Shown here piece after piece: positions 37,601 through 48,593 of a stretch of DNA of 64,000 nucleotides (position 1 is the stretch's first letter; each line of letters starts with the position of its first letter). Position numbers and translations under genes: made by a program. The DNA is from Corynespora cassiicola (Eukaryota > Ascomycota > Dothideomycetes > Pleosporales > Corynesporascaceae). The notes under the pieces were generated by a model. The model was given only the letters and a program-made list of their open reading frames with translations. It was not told where the DNA came from and made no database searches. The stretch covers positions 3,658,001 to 3,722,000 of the forward strand of contig JAEUWY010000006.1 of the NCBI GenBank assembly GCA_022059125.1. The letters are read 5' to 3'.

Positions 37601-38258
37601 ATATAATAAAGTATAATATTTTATAATACTCTAAAATAAAAAGTGTAAAAAAATTTTAAAAACTTACTAAATTAAAAGTAGAAAGTAGAAAAAAAAAGAC
37701 TAAAAACTAGAAAGTATTAAAAAACTTTTTATATATTTTTAAAAAAATATTTTTACTTTTTTTCTGTTAAAACTTTTTTACTATAACTTTTTTTAATATT
37801 TTACTTTTTTATTTTTACTTTTTTTACTAAAGTAAAATAATTTTAATTTAATTCTAAAAAAGTATAACTAGTTATAATTATATTTACTATAGTTTATAGT
37901 AGCCTACTAAAAAATAAAATATTAAAGTTTAATTTTTATAGTAGATATAAAAAACTGCTGTAAACTATAGCAAACTTTAATAAATTAAATTAATAAGTTT
38001 TAAGTATTAAATTAGATAACTAAAATTATTATATTTTATTATAGATAGAAATAAAACAGAATATCTAAACTAAATATAATTTTTAAACTATAGAGTTACT
38101 ATATTCTGCTATAAACTACTAAAAATTTAAAAATATAAACTGTACTTTTTAAATAAAAACTAAAATATAAAATAAATATTTATAATTACTATTACTTTAA
38201 TTTAAAGGCATAACAGTGTATAAAATTATACACTATTAAAAAAAAAGTAATATAAAGC
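31664..38258 (+). mobile_element. Ty3/Gypsy element 2, internal region, RIP-degraded
   Basis: The plus strand shows a gag zinc knuckle at ~32068-32112 in which the first two Cys, the His and the last Cys all read as Tyr. RT at ~32990-33500 has YRNLNKIIVKN, FKLTNAS-like and YLNNILVYF motifs. RNase H is at ~33770-34170 (YNTYNKKLLVI). Integrase is at ~34690-35180, with a Cys-rich zinc region, LDVIINFIT, VVVD and an NK*TEKQN*TLK segment. A weak chromodomain-like stretch follows at ~35370-35480. Order and motifs place it in Ty3/Gypsy, separate from the first element. From ~35600 to 38258 no coding signal is readable. Confidence 0.85.
37541..37632. repeat. AT palindromic cluster
   Basis: Interleaved direct and inverted copies of AATATTATAAAATATTATAG-like units can fold into long AT hairpins. 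It lies in the unread 3' part of Gypsy-2. Confidence 0.5.
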
Positions 38259-38470
38259 TGTGTTTTATTATAACCTATTATAGCTTATTATAAAATATTT
38301 TAAATTAGCTTAGTTATAAGTGTAATAGTATATATTTTTAAGTTACTGTAAGCTGTTTTAGCAGTAATTTCTTTCTTTTTCTATATAATAATATATAATT
38401 TAGTTCTTTTTACCTGTCTATCTGTATTATTATAACTTTTACACTCTACTTCAGATTCGTATCTAATACT
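38259..38470 (+). repeat. 3' LTR of Gypsy-2, truncated after ~210 bp
   Basis: It begins TGTGTTTTATTATAACC and follows LTR copy 1 closely until ~ATTCGTATCTAA, after which similarity is lost. The truncation may be a deletion or a later rearrangement. Confidence 0.75.
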
Positions 38471-39984
38471 TTACTATATATACTTTAAATTTTTAATTTA
38501 GTATAATTATTACGATTTTAGTTTAAGCTATTAAAAAAACTTAAAATTAATACTGTTTTATATAGAAAACAGAGTAGATATATATATTACTATTAAAAAA
38601 ATTAAAAAGCTAAAATTAAAAAAGCGGAAAAAATTCGAAATAAAGTATTTTTAGTAGAAATTATTAAAAGTTAAATATTTTATAGTAAAAACTTAGTAAA
38701 ACTAACTACTTAAAGGCTAATTAGAGTTTCTAATTTATATTTTATTACTCTAATACAGGCTTTTAAAAAAGATTAATATAATAATTTAAACTTTAGTACT
38801 ATGTTTTACTATAATTTTTTTTTAATTATTTTATTATACTTTTTTTTATTTTATTATTAACTAGTTATTATAAAAAGCTAGATACTTTTTACACTTTGTA
38901 GCTTTTTATTTTAGTATAGCTAAATTATATAAAATATAATCTGTAATTTTTTATTTTATATTTACTTTTTAGTAAATACTTATACTAATTAGCTTATTTA
39001 TTTTTTATATTATTTGCTTAAAAACTATATTATATAATTTATAATTACTATTGCATGTTAGCAGTTATTTAAATATAAAATATATATAATATATAAATTA
39101 CTACTACTACTACTACTACTAGTACTTAAACTACTACTTAAACTACTATTTTTTTTATATATTTTTAAAAGTTTATAAAAAAAAACTATTTACTAAATAA
39201 ATTATTTAAAAAAAATACTATATAATAAAATTAAAATTTTGAGTTTAATTTATTATTAGTACTAATAATTTTAGCTAAACTTTTAAAAAAAAATTTATTT
39301 TTACTATAAATTAAAATTATTAAAATAATACTAACTATATTAAATATAGTTATAAAAATTAAAGCTTTATAAACTATTACAGCTATTAAAACTATTATAG
39401 TTATTTATACTATATTAGCTATAAACTGTTTATAATAAAATATTATAAAATTTAGCTATTTTATTTTTATATTAGCGCGTAAAACCAACAAGCTGTATAA
39501 AATCTATACTTTAAATATATTTTAAAAATAATAAATATTATTTTTAAAAACTTATATTAATATATATTATTTAAGCTATTTTTCTGCTATTAATTTTAGT
39601 ATAAAATAAATACTATTATCTAAAGCTAAATCTTTTATACTATTTTAGTTTCATAAAATAACTTATTTATAATAGATTTTAATTAAAATAAAATATTTTT
39701 TAAAATTTAAAAAAGCTATAATTTAAGAGTTTTAGCTAAAAACTTATTTTATATAGTTTTAATTTAGTAAATAGTATTTTAATATATTAAAATTAAAATT
39801 TACAGCTTAATTATTTAGTAAAAAAAATTTTTACTAGCTTATAAATTATAATTATTTATTTTAATATTATAATAATTTTAAATAAATTTTTAAAAATATT
39901 ACTGTTTTAAAGCTTTAAAGTTTTAAAGTTTTAGAATTTTAAAGTTTTAAAAAAATATTCTATTTTAAACTACTATAACTTTTA
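38471..39984. other. AT-rich DNA with a short (ACT)n microsatellite at 39099-39121
   Basis: RIP-type sequence. Apart from the trinucleotide run I see no ORF, terminal repeat or second copy. Confidence 0.4.
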
Positions 39985-40160
39985 TAACTTATATATTTAT
40001 AAAATAAAAAATATTTATATACTTATTAATAATTTAAATATTTTTTATTATTTTTAGTTACTGTTTTTTTAAATACTTAATTATTAGTATTACTATTTAT
40101 ACTTATTATCTATATTTATTATTTAGTTTTAGTTTAGTAAAGTTAAAAAAAAAACTTGTA
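39985..40160 (+). repeat. Dispersed repeat X, plus copy
   Basis: It shares the ATTTATAAAATAAAAA .. TTAGTTACTGTTTTTTTAA .. TATTTAGTTTTAGTTTAGTA order with the copies at 15.3, 21.0 and 40.7 kb. Confidence 0.5.
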
Positions 40161-40340
40161 CAGCTTTTTCAATAAAAATAATATTTATAAAAAACAGCTT
40201 TTAATATTAATAGTTTTTTTACTTAATTAATTAATTTTTTTTAAGCTTTTACTATAACTGTAAACTATACTATATATAACTATACTATATATAATTTTAT
40301 TATAATATTTATATAAATACATGAAATAATTAAAATAGTA

Positions 40341-40396
<56 letters not shown>
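40341..40396 (+). repeat. (AAT)n microsatellite
   Basis: Uninterrupted AAT/ATA triplets over ~56 bases within AT-rich DNA. Confidence 0.9.
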
Positions 40397-40398
<2 letters not shown>

Positions 40399-40734
40399 TA
40401 GTAAAAAATAATAGTATTAAAAAGTAAAGTAAAAGCAGAGACGTACGTGCGTAGATAGTAGTAATTATATAAACTATATAATATAGATATAAAAAATTAA
40501 AAACTAAAAATATATTTAAAAGTTATATAGTTATAGTTATAGTTATTCTAAATTAAAAATAAAAAAAATTATTAAAATAAGTATTTATTATTATTTAAAA
40601 TAAAAACGCAGATTACGTATTAATATTATATTATATAATAAAATAATATAACAGGCAGTACGTGCTAACTAAAATAAAGTATAAATAAAATAATATATTT
40701 ACTACTTATTAATTATAAAATAGAAATAGTAGAA

Positions 40735-40960
40735 GAAAAATAGAGATCTATAAATTTATAAATTAATAAATTAATAAACTTATAAAATAAAAACTATTTA
40801 TCTACTTATTAATAATTTAATATTTTTTTTACTTTTAGTTACTGTTTTATTAAATAACTAGTATTATTTCTGTTTTTTTTTTATTAATTTATATTTACTA
40901 TTTAGTTCTAGTCTAGTACAGCTAAAAGAAAAAGATTTCTCTAGCTCTTTCGATAATACT
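40735..40960 (+). repeat. Dispersed repeat X, plus copy joined to a Tc1 terminus
   Basis: It matches the other X copies and is less mutated (keeps TTTAGTTCTAGTCTAGTACAG). It continues directly into the C-type Tc1 terminus at 40961-41071, so X may be the body of a non-autonomous Tc1 derivative. Confidence 0.6.
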
Positions 40961-41071
40961 AATAAATCTTTTTAAAATAATTTTTTTTAAATAGCTATTT
41001 TAGATAAAAAGTTATATAAGTTTAAAAAGTACAATTTTTTTATATACTTTTTTTTTTATGTCACACCTCTG
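40961..41071 (+). mobile_element. Tc1/mariner 3' terminus (C subtype) at the AT/GC border
   Basis: It contains AAAGTTATATAAGTTTAAAA and AAGTACAATTTTTTT and ends TATGTCACACCTCTG, followed by TA 41072-41073. Directly beyond, the composition changes to ordinary gene-bearing DNA. Confidence 0.8.
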
Positions 41072-41299
41072 TAGGTACTACAAGAGGATGTGATTTATTT
41101 CGTAGGATTCGTAACTTTGGACTACGAAAAAAGATGGAGCTTCTTAACAGATTACTTTGTATTCTCGATGCTATTTAAGCTGGTTCGAGTCTTTATTGTC
41201 CGTGGGCCAGCTCTGGGCTAAACACGGAACGCCAAGCGGCTCGTGCCGATCGTGAAGGTGGCGCCGACGAGGGCCAGCCGCCGAATCCTCCTCCCCGCC

Positions 41300-42709
41300 A
41301 TGTCCACGGAACAACACGACATTGACGCGATACCTGAACTGCAGTCTGCTCGCGACCATGGTTCCAATGTACATGAGGCAGGTGACCGATCGCCCTCCAC
41401 AACGACACCCACCCTAGCTACAGGCGCACAGTCGTCCCAATGCAAACCCCCGCCGTCGACTCCCGCTCAAATCCCGGCCCTCGCTGCGTCACCGCTCAAC
41501 ACCATACCGCCCGATATCGCCACGCATCGCGCGCTTCTCTTCGCTCTCGATACCCCCGTGCAATTGACTGATTCTGTGTGGAAACGATTCTGGCCCTTCA
41601 TCGACAATGTGTGGTGTCTGCATCAGAAACCACACCCTTCACCATCCACTGGCGTTGCAAAGGTCTATGGCGGGTGCCGACTGAACCGAAAGACCAATTT
41701 CCCACCGCCGACGATCCACGAGAATTCGCGACCGCGACAGCGACGCGAAGGGGGGACATGCAAGGCCAAATTCCGTTTGACCATTTATTCGGATGGGCGG
41801 CGTGTCGTGGAAAGAACAGGCGAAGGCCATTCGCATACCTTGGAACATATTGATGCCATCAAGAGGAATAATGGGGTGCGCAATCTGGTACTGAACGACT
41901 TTTTCAAGTCGTGGGAGGCTGGTGGCATCCTCGCCTTCCTACGCGATACCTCAGCTCAAGAGCCTACCAAAGACTTGCTTAAAGATGCTGGCGGTCTCCA
42001 TCTTTCACGCCAAGAGGTTCAGAATGTCATGAATGGCGCTTTGAAGAAGGCATATCCAGGCCAAGATGTCTCAGAGGTCAAGAAACAGATGGACAAGTAC
42101 AAGAATTATACAACTTGCAACTACAAAGGTTGCAATGCCGCCGCTTTCCCTGATATCAAGGCCCTGATGGATCACAGAAAGACCATGCATGGCCTCAAGG
42201 TTCACGATCACTCAGACAAGCAGTATTCCTGCCCCGACAAAGCATGCTGGCGACGGAAGAAGAGTAAGGGCTTCGCCACCCTGCTGGGTTTAGAGGAGCA
42301 TCTGCGAGGCAAACACGGCGGTACCCTGCAGGACGCTGCAGCTGCGGCTCCAGAACCTGGTTCGCTGGATCCAGTCCTTGCGTTTCAGATGCCTCCCATG
42401 TCCAGCATAGCCTTGAACATGAACTTTTGCATGTCGGCTATGAATTCACACGCCGTCTTGCTGCCCGACCCCATTACGCCTGTTTCCTCCGCTGAGGAAC
42501 AAAATGATCCTCGCATCTCGGAACGAGACGTCCAAGCCGAGGATGCATCAAGAGCACTTACGCACATGGAGAGGGAAAACATGGAGATGAGGATCAAGAG
42601 GCTGCAGATTGAGCGCGAGAAGTTGGATCTAGAGATAAAGCGACTGAAGAAAGCCGTGTATGGAGGCGAGAGATCAGGGAACGGAATTGGAGAAGCAGAT
42701 GCTGGATGA
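41300..42709 (+). CDS. Zinc-finger protein with C..C..HxH region, two C2H2 fingers and coiled coil
   Basis: This 469-residue protein probably binds DNA in the nucleus. Residues ~100-200 hold a C126..C154..H177-x-H179 pattern ending GHSHTLEHIDAIKRN; this resembles the WRKY/GCM1/FAR1-type zinc regions found with MULE transposases and in host genes derived from them (inference). Two C2H2 fingers follow: C273-x4-C278-x13-H292-x4-H297 and C311-x4-C316-x17-H334-x4-H339. Residues ~425-460 form a charged coiled coil (MERENMEMRIKRLQIEREKL). I chose ATG 41300 (GCCATGTCC context); the frame is open further upstream but only from a GTG at 41243. It starts 229 bp after the last transposon base and shows no RIP. 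Confidence 0.85.
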   Translation: MSTEQHDIDAIPELQSARDHGSNVHEAGDRSPSTTTPTLATGAQSSQCKPPPSTPAQIPALAASPLNTIPPDIATHRALLFALDTPVQLTDSVWKRFWPFIDNVWCLHQKPHPSPSTGVAKVYGGCRLNRKTNFPPPTIHENSRPRQRREGGTCKAKFRLTIYSDGRRVVERTGEGHSHTLEHIDAIKRNNGVRNLVLNDFFKSWEAGGILAFLRDTSAQEPTKDLLKDAGGLHLSRQEVQNVMNGALKKAYPGQDVSEVKKQMDKYKNYTTCNYKGCNAAAFPDIKALMDHRKTMHGLKVHDHSDKQYSCPDKACWRRKKSKGFATLLGLEEHLRGKHGGTLQDAAAAAPEPGSLDPVLAFQMPPMSSIALNMNFCMSAMNSHAVLLPDPITPVSSAEEQNDPRISERDVQAEDASRALTHMERENMEMRIKRLQIEREKLDLEIKRLKKAVYGGERSGNGIGEADAG

Positions 42710-43589
42710 AACTTGAAAAGAAGAAGTCACGGATCAAACTCTATCGGGCCTCAAGTCTAGTCACTCTAGCGCTCGCCCAGCTCAGCGATGAGCCATACTT
42801 CTGAATCTGATTCAACCCCGCCTAAACCACAGTGCTGGCCTATACCCTGGTGTTATCCGTAGGCCACGATCCTCCCTTGCGCGAAAGTAGTACAATCCGA
42901 ATTTCCTTGCACTGCCCTCTCGAGGGAAGAGCACGCCGCTGCTATAGAACACAAATCCAGTCCAGAAAGAGGCGTCCCAGCGGGAAAGTAGTACGACTTC
43001 AACGAGTCCCCATGACATCGGGAACAGTCATCGTACCATTAGTTTAGACATGGTCGTTCTCTGTACCATATGCACAATGAATCTTTGGGCGGTTCACTGT
43101 ACGTCATGGCGCTTGGCCGTGGGGACGGCGCCAGGGGAGAAAATATGTGGCCGATCAACGGCAGTTATATTTCTCTAAAAGTAGAGGTGACCTGGAGCAG
43201 GTGCATGTAGTACCTAGGTATGTATGCAGCAAGCTTATATCGAGTTTTTGAAGAGTCTGCAAGGCTTGAGTTGCGAGTTTTTATACTCGCAATTATGAAG
43301 ATGGAATGCATGTCTCCGCACTATAACGGCATCGTGGGCGCTCCAGATTGACTCAGGTCTGCTATTTTGGGACCCAAATGAATGATAGAAATACGTCTTC
43401 CTTTGATTTACGCTGTCTGTACAGAGTCCAAACACGCGCCAGCCTTCTGTCCTCACGCAACCGCACGGCGCTATAGCCGTTTGCCTCTTCACGTCCCCAG
43501 TGTTACCCCCCTTTGATATACTTTTCCTTCACGTCCATCTTCACACTTTCCCCCACTTCAACGCCTGCACAAGCAAACACAACCCTCCC

Positions 43590-43634
<45 letters not shown>

Positions 43635-43667
43635 TTACCATACCAAATCCTACCTCTTCCTCCCACC
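42710..43667. other. Intergenic, with an (AC)21 microsatellite at 43591-43632
   Basis: No gene is supported. Several short frames on both strands lack domains and good starts. The microsatellite lies ~35 bp upstream of the next gene's ATG, thus probably in its 5' UTR or promoter; C-rich runs surround it. Confidence 0.5.
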
Positions 43668-44177
43668 ATGTCAAACCCACCACCCCAAAAGAAACCACCA
43701 AATATGACAATTACAACCCACCATCACCTCCTCCCACGGCCCCGAACAACCACACCCCTCGACCCAAGGCGTCGTGGCCGCGTAGTCGACGTCATGGACC
43801 TTGGCGCCCCGCTCCCGCGCGCGCCGTGCAGCCTGTGCGGCACGGAGCCCGTCTGGGACGACAACAGGAACAAGTGCAAGGCTTGTTATAGGCTGTGTAT
43901 TGCGGGCGGGGTGGCAACGTGGAACGTGCGCGAGGTGGGCGAGGACGAGGTTCGGTGGGAGGCGGAGTGGGATCGGGTGGTGGATGGGTGGAGGGAGAGG
44001 GAGAGGGAGAGAGAAAAGAAGGGGAAGGAGGGGAGGGGGAGAGGGGGGTGGGAGGTTGAAGTCTTCTATGGGGCGAATGAGGGAGGCGGGGAGGTGAAGG
44101 AGGGAGGGGGGGGGGAAAGGTGGTGCGTGAGGAAGAGGATCGGGACGGTTCGGAGGGGCAGATGGGTGGATGAGTGA
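43668..44177 (+). CDS. Small Cys-rich hypothetical protein
   Basis: The 169-residue frame opens with ATG in good context (CACCATGTC). Residues ~45-75 hold CSLCG...CKACYRLC, two CxxC pairs that could bind one zinc, then a charged, Arg/Glu- and Gly-rich tail. I do not recognise a family. The frame is open upstream to a GTG at 43500 through the AC repeat, but that part encodes only Thr-His repeats and is unlikely to be translated. The tail is a purine-rich tract (~43980-44120) with G-runs. The opposite strand also has a long proline-rich frame, a compositional shadow. Gene status is likely but not certain. Confidence 0.5.
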   Translation: MSNPPPQKKPPNMTITTHHHLLPRPRTTTPLDPRRRGRVVDVMDLGAPLPRAPCSLCGTEPVWDDNRNKCKACYRLCIAGGVATWNVREVGEDEVRWEAEWDRVVDGWREREREREKKGKEGRGRGGWEVEVFYGANEGGGEVKEGGGGERWCVRKRIGTVRRGRWVDE

Positions 44178-46042
44178 TGAATGGTGGAGCGGATCGGAGC
44201 AGTTCCGAGGAGAAGATTGAGAAATGATAGATGAACGAAGTGACTCGGGGCGGACGTTTGTGGGCGGCATATTGCAATGGTGGGGCTGCTTTTGGAGATG
44301 GATTTGGAGGTGGCGCGTGCGTGTCGTTGGTGGTGTACGTGTGTTGGGTGTGTCGATCATTGGTGCACTGGCTTTTATTCTAGACCCTCCACTCAAAATT
44401 TGTCCCAGGCGTTTGATACTTTCGCATGGATGATTCCACTGCCGCTCTCCCGCGCGGAAACAGGTCCAGGGTCGACGTGTGATGGGAGCGGCAGGATTAC
44501 GCCTTGGCTGTGAGCCTGACCCGCCAATGTGGTTCCAACGTCGCGTTTCGTATGTGGTTTTGCGTGGGCATGCGGGGAAATGCGCCTCGTCCATGTGTTT
44601 GGGATAGAACCGGGGACTTGGCGACCGACTGAGGCTGATTCAGGGGCAGACGCGTATTCTAGAACGTACTGCCATTTAGCTCGAGATGCTGGAGATGACG
44701 ATGAGATGATGGATGATCTTGAAAGCAATCTTACATTCCGAAGCTAGCATCTAGATATCAAGAATGTAAAATGAGACGAAGAAATGTTGCAGTTCGTTCT
44801 CGATGACACTCCCATGCTGAGATTGTGCTCGTAATCCCACATAGACCATTTTGATACATGTGCTTGTTTCTGTCTACCTGAAGGTGGCATGTTGTGGTTG
44901 TAGGATCCGCACGCTGGAAGAGAGACCATCTGTCAGAGCTAACAGTTTGTTGCTGGTGTCGATCATACTTTTTCTTTACCTTTCATGCACCGATTGAAGC
45001 AGAACTACGAACCTCTGGGGAACCATTGGCCAACGCTGCTACGCGTATGAGGCATCTTTGCTCAACTTGTACGCGGGGTCCGCATGTGATAAAATTTACG
45101 TCATCGACGTGGACAGTCACGGGTCAGAAAAAAACGTGTTGGCTCTCGTTTGGGTTGTGTCACAAGTATCGAAACATTATGAGCGTACATGGAGATGTCT
45201 GCTTGTAGGATAGAGCCACCAAGTGTGGTTAGTGTGACTGTAACCCCCCTCATAGTGTTTGAGGCTGTGGCCAAGATAGGTAGGTAGCCATATGCCGACG
45301 TAACCCATGAAGAGTGGCCGAATACTAAACGGGATAATGCCTCAGACGAACCCGAGTACGACTTCCCACATCGCCGGCCACAAATAAGCCCTACATGAGC
45401 CCATTCGAGTAGAACGTGCATTCCCAAAACGAGGATTAAAGTTTCAGTCCTCACTACCACGAAGCACTACGGCGTGCCCGAAGCTATCACAACTCCACTC
45501 CGATACCAAACGTTCAGCCGTCTTACAGCGTTACGTCAAAGAAGACGACGCCGATGGGTAGAAGAGGCATCTTCCACCCTTCTCGGAAATGCTCGAGCAA
45601 CTCGATTGGACGCTAGATTGGGAAATTTTCCCAACGCCCTTGGTGAGTCACGTACAATCTCTGGTTCCATGCTGCAAGGCTGACCAGAAGTCCTGACTCG
45701 GGTGCCGTGATGTCCGAGCTCCAGGGACATTGGGATACCTGGGACTAAGTGAAGCGCTAAGGTATCACGCTAACCCAACCCAGCAGCCGCATGCGCCGCG
45801 CATCAATCTTTTCCCAACTCAGCCACTTCGAGCTTGCAAAATGTTCTCCTAGCCCTGTTTGGGTGTATACACATTTCCTCAAGCCACAGGTAGACCCTAG
45901 ATGCCTCACCTCCTTTATATGTCCTCGTCCAGCGTCTGCGACTTCCCCTTGGAGTTCTTAATCATCCAAGAGCCCGAGCTACCCACCCACAAGCACCATT
46001 TCCGGATCAAAGGCCGAAGAGTCCAGAAGCAACACTACCGCA
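44178..46042. other. Intergenic, no supported gene
   Basis: About 1.9 kb of normal composition. Short frames occur on both strands (for example 44393-44728 and 45101-45460, both minus) but have no domains, no splice-linked extensions that I could find and ordinary composition. The 3' part presumably holds the promoter of the Zn2Cys6 gene. Confidence 0.5.
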
Positions 46043-47513
46043 ATGAGCAACAGAATAAGATCACGACACATCCACAAGCGCACGAGGGCAGGATGCCAGA
46101 CCTGCAAAAAACGCCGGAAACGGTGCGACGAAGCACGTCCAATATGCGGGAGTTGTGCCAAGCTAAACCTCAAATGTACCTATGACATGCATCTCCGATG
46201 GGCTACCACGCGAGATCCGTTCGTCGAGCAGAACAAGCCATCGGATCTGCACCGGGACACTGCCTATGACTTTTCTAGTGCCAGTCCAGAACCCTCATCC
46301 GACGGGGCGCTGCGCCTGCAGCTGCAGACGATTGGCGCCACACAGGGACTGCAGCGCATCATCTTCTCGGTCCTGAGCAGCAGGGATCAAGAGATACTAC
46401 TAAAATGTGGGTGTAGCGCATTTCCGTACAGGCCTTGTGCTGACCGTTAGCCAAGTCCTTACATCTGGGTACCGCACCTTGGCCTCCGACTTTAGAGTCG
46501 ACAATGAATTTTTCAACTTTTTCAACGAGTGCGAGCGGTCATTTGCCAGCCTCTGGAGTTGCATCACGTACCAGGTGTCCTTGGACAGAGACTATGACCA
46601 TCTTTTCGACGAATACTACCACAAATGCCTCGTGCTTTTCCGCAAAGAGATCTCTGAGCTGAGGAGCGCCGAGAACGACGAGCCGCTATGGTTCGTTGGC
46701 ATGTTTCTGTGTGGCATTAGTGTAACAATCACCGCCTGCTACCAAAGGAGGTACCCACTAACCAACGTCTAGATCAACCGACTACTCCCGTGGACCATCC
46801 ACGTCAACGCCATGATCACAATCCTCAAGTCCCAATACGACCTCGGAAACGTTGACCCGAACGACGAGGAGATGCAGGAAACTCTTACCATGCTCGGTTG
46901 TTTCGAGATACCAGCTTACATATTCAACCGCAAAACAAGATACCACCGGCTATGGGTTCAGCACTGTCTTGGCCAATCGGGCGTAGAGGAAGGATGCGGA
47001 ATCCCTTGTTCCCTTCTCGACCTAATGGCGCAACTAGACGTTCCGGGCACCACGGATGCATTGTTCATGTGGCAGCCACCACCGGGAGAGATGGCACAGA
47101 TATATTCTTGGGATGCGACGCGATATGCCTCCATTCTACGGGCGCTGGAAGATTCAAAACAGGACGGTCAGCTCGATATTGCCACATCCCTATTACAAAG
47201 GGGCGTTTCACTGGGCGAAGTCGTCCAGTCCCTTCTTAGCTCGGTGCAGCAGTGTCTTCCATACGTCCTTCCCGAGCTGAGCCATTTCAAGCAGACGCTG
47301 ATTTTCCCTCTGGTCATGGCCGCATCGCAGCGAAACGTTCTTTCAGAGGATGCGAAGGAGTTTATTTGCTCCACACTGCAGAATCTCTCCATGGAGGTGA
47401 ATTATTATCACCATCAAGGCATTCTGAGGATAATAAAAGAACACTGGGCGAACGATGCGGATACCATAGAAGAGACTACGCGCCGGCTAGATATAGAATT
47501 AGCAATGTGGTAG
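46043..47513 (+). CDS. Zn2Cys6 transcription factor, three exons
   Basis: Exons 46043-46406, 46456-46721 and 46773-47513 give 456 residues. Intron 1 (GTGGGT..CAAG, 49 bp) and intron 2 (GTAACA..CTAG, 51 bp, branch-like CACTAAC) keep the frame. An alternative 40-bp intron 1 ending in GTTAG would add a few residues. The zinc cluster is complete: C18-x2-C21-x6-C28-x6-C35-x2-C38-x6-C45 (CQTCKKRRKRCDE). Downstream is a helical fungal-specific transcription factor domain; INRLLPWTIHVNAMI after exon 3 starts is typical of the Fungal_trans_2 group. It is predicted to act in the nucleus as a DNA-binding regulator. Targets are unknown and no co-regulated cluster is evident. Confidence 0.88.
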
Positions 47514-48474
47514 ACTATTAAAAAAGATGGCAAATGAATCCCTCACGTACAACACAACGTAAAATGGATACGGAAGCAACCGTGATATTTCATATAGAGA
47601 TATTGATGTAATGAACAAGTCGTCTGTATGAATCTAGATAAAGACCCATCTATAACTAATTTAACGATTAAGCCCTTTCCATACTGTACTTCAGCGCTCA
47701 TTTGTAGACCTTAGCTCCATATCTTCAAGGCATAATCCCAACCATCTTTTCTAGATTTTTATGAGCTCTTTTGGGCCTCCGCAATTTTCGCGCATGTCGC
47801 TGTCTCCATGTTCACCTTCAGATCTTGCACAATGGCTTTGAAATGTTGTTTCTGGGCAGCATATTCTACCTTGAACGTTTTTTAATGCTTCAGAGCATTG
47901 TTTTCCGCCTTTTTGGATGCCTCCCTTACTTCTACGAGACTAGTAACTCAATCAAAGGGTTTATTGGGGACATTTTTGAGGCGGTAGTTCCTACATATCT
48001 TCCTCCAGCGCTATCTCCGCCTTATTCAGGCCATGTTAGGAAACATGCGTCTATACTATAACAAGACACTCTACAATTATGTCTTTTGCAGCCTTTATAC
48101 AGATCCGAGCAATTAAAAGATTTTTAGTCCGTAAGAAAAGTCGGGCTATTTCACCTTAGGAGGGTTATCATCTCTTGTGTGAAAGAGCTGATAGTTAATT
48201 ACAAAAGCCATGGCAGGGAATTGGCACTATTTTTTTCAGAGAAAGAGGAGGATCAGCATATATTCAATCATCATTACAAATGTACTCGCTCTCATCAGGG
48301 TTGCAGAGAGAATGCGAGATGGTTCTTGCGAATGTCTCAGACACTTTGCGATGTTTAATTTTCCATCCACAACCTTGCTTGATTATTACAAACTTGATGT
48401 CGTGAACTTTTACCTTAGGTCCTTCGTGCTACATTTCCTCAACATTCATAAGCCTTCTTATCATCCAAACTGTC
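47514..48474. other. Intergenic, slightly AT-rich, no supported gene
   Basis: It contains several short frames without domains (47771-48061, 48210-48488). It presumably includes the 3' UTR of the regulator gene and the 5' flank of the 5S gene. Confidence 0.4.
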
Positions 48475-48593
48475 ACATACGGCCATAGGTACAGGAACAT
48501 AGGGCTTCCCGTCCGCTCAGCCATACTTAAGCCTGTAACCGGCGGACTAGTAGTCAGGTGGGTGACCACTGGCGAATCCCTGCTGTCGTATGT
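48475..48593 (+). rRNA. 5S ribosomal RNA gene
   Basis: The 119-nt sequence begins ACATACGGCCATAGG and ends CTGTCGTATGT, so the two ends pair to form helix I. The conserved GGGCTTCCCGTCCGCTCAGCC and the RNA polymerase III internal control region (ACTTAAGCC, then AGTCAGGTGGGTGACCAC and GCGAATCCC) are present. A T-rich tract follows at ~48601-48609, suitable for Pol III termination. It stands alone between protein genes, as usual for dispersed 5S genes in Pezizomycotina. Some positions differ from the common fungal form (CGGCGGACTAG), so a 5S pseudogene cannot be fully excluded. Confidence 0.93.

Noticed and set aside
40341..40396. Regular short repeats considered as a CRISPR-like array
   Set aside because: These are microsatellites in eukaryotic DNA, without spacers or leader.
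41243..41299. GTG-initiated extension of the zinc-finger protein
   Set aside because: Nuclear fungal genes use ATG; the ATG at 41300 has a better context and the extension has no recognisable content.
43671..44594. Long proline-rich minus-strand frame (307 codons)
   Set aside because: It is the complement of the purine-rich coding tract of the plus-strand Cys-rich frame; no domain, biased composition.
44580..44700. tRNA-like segment (GGGATAGAACCGGGGACT)
   Set aside because: It resembles a T-arm on the minus strand, but no 5-bp T-stem, anticodon arm or acceptor pairing could be formed.
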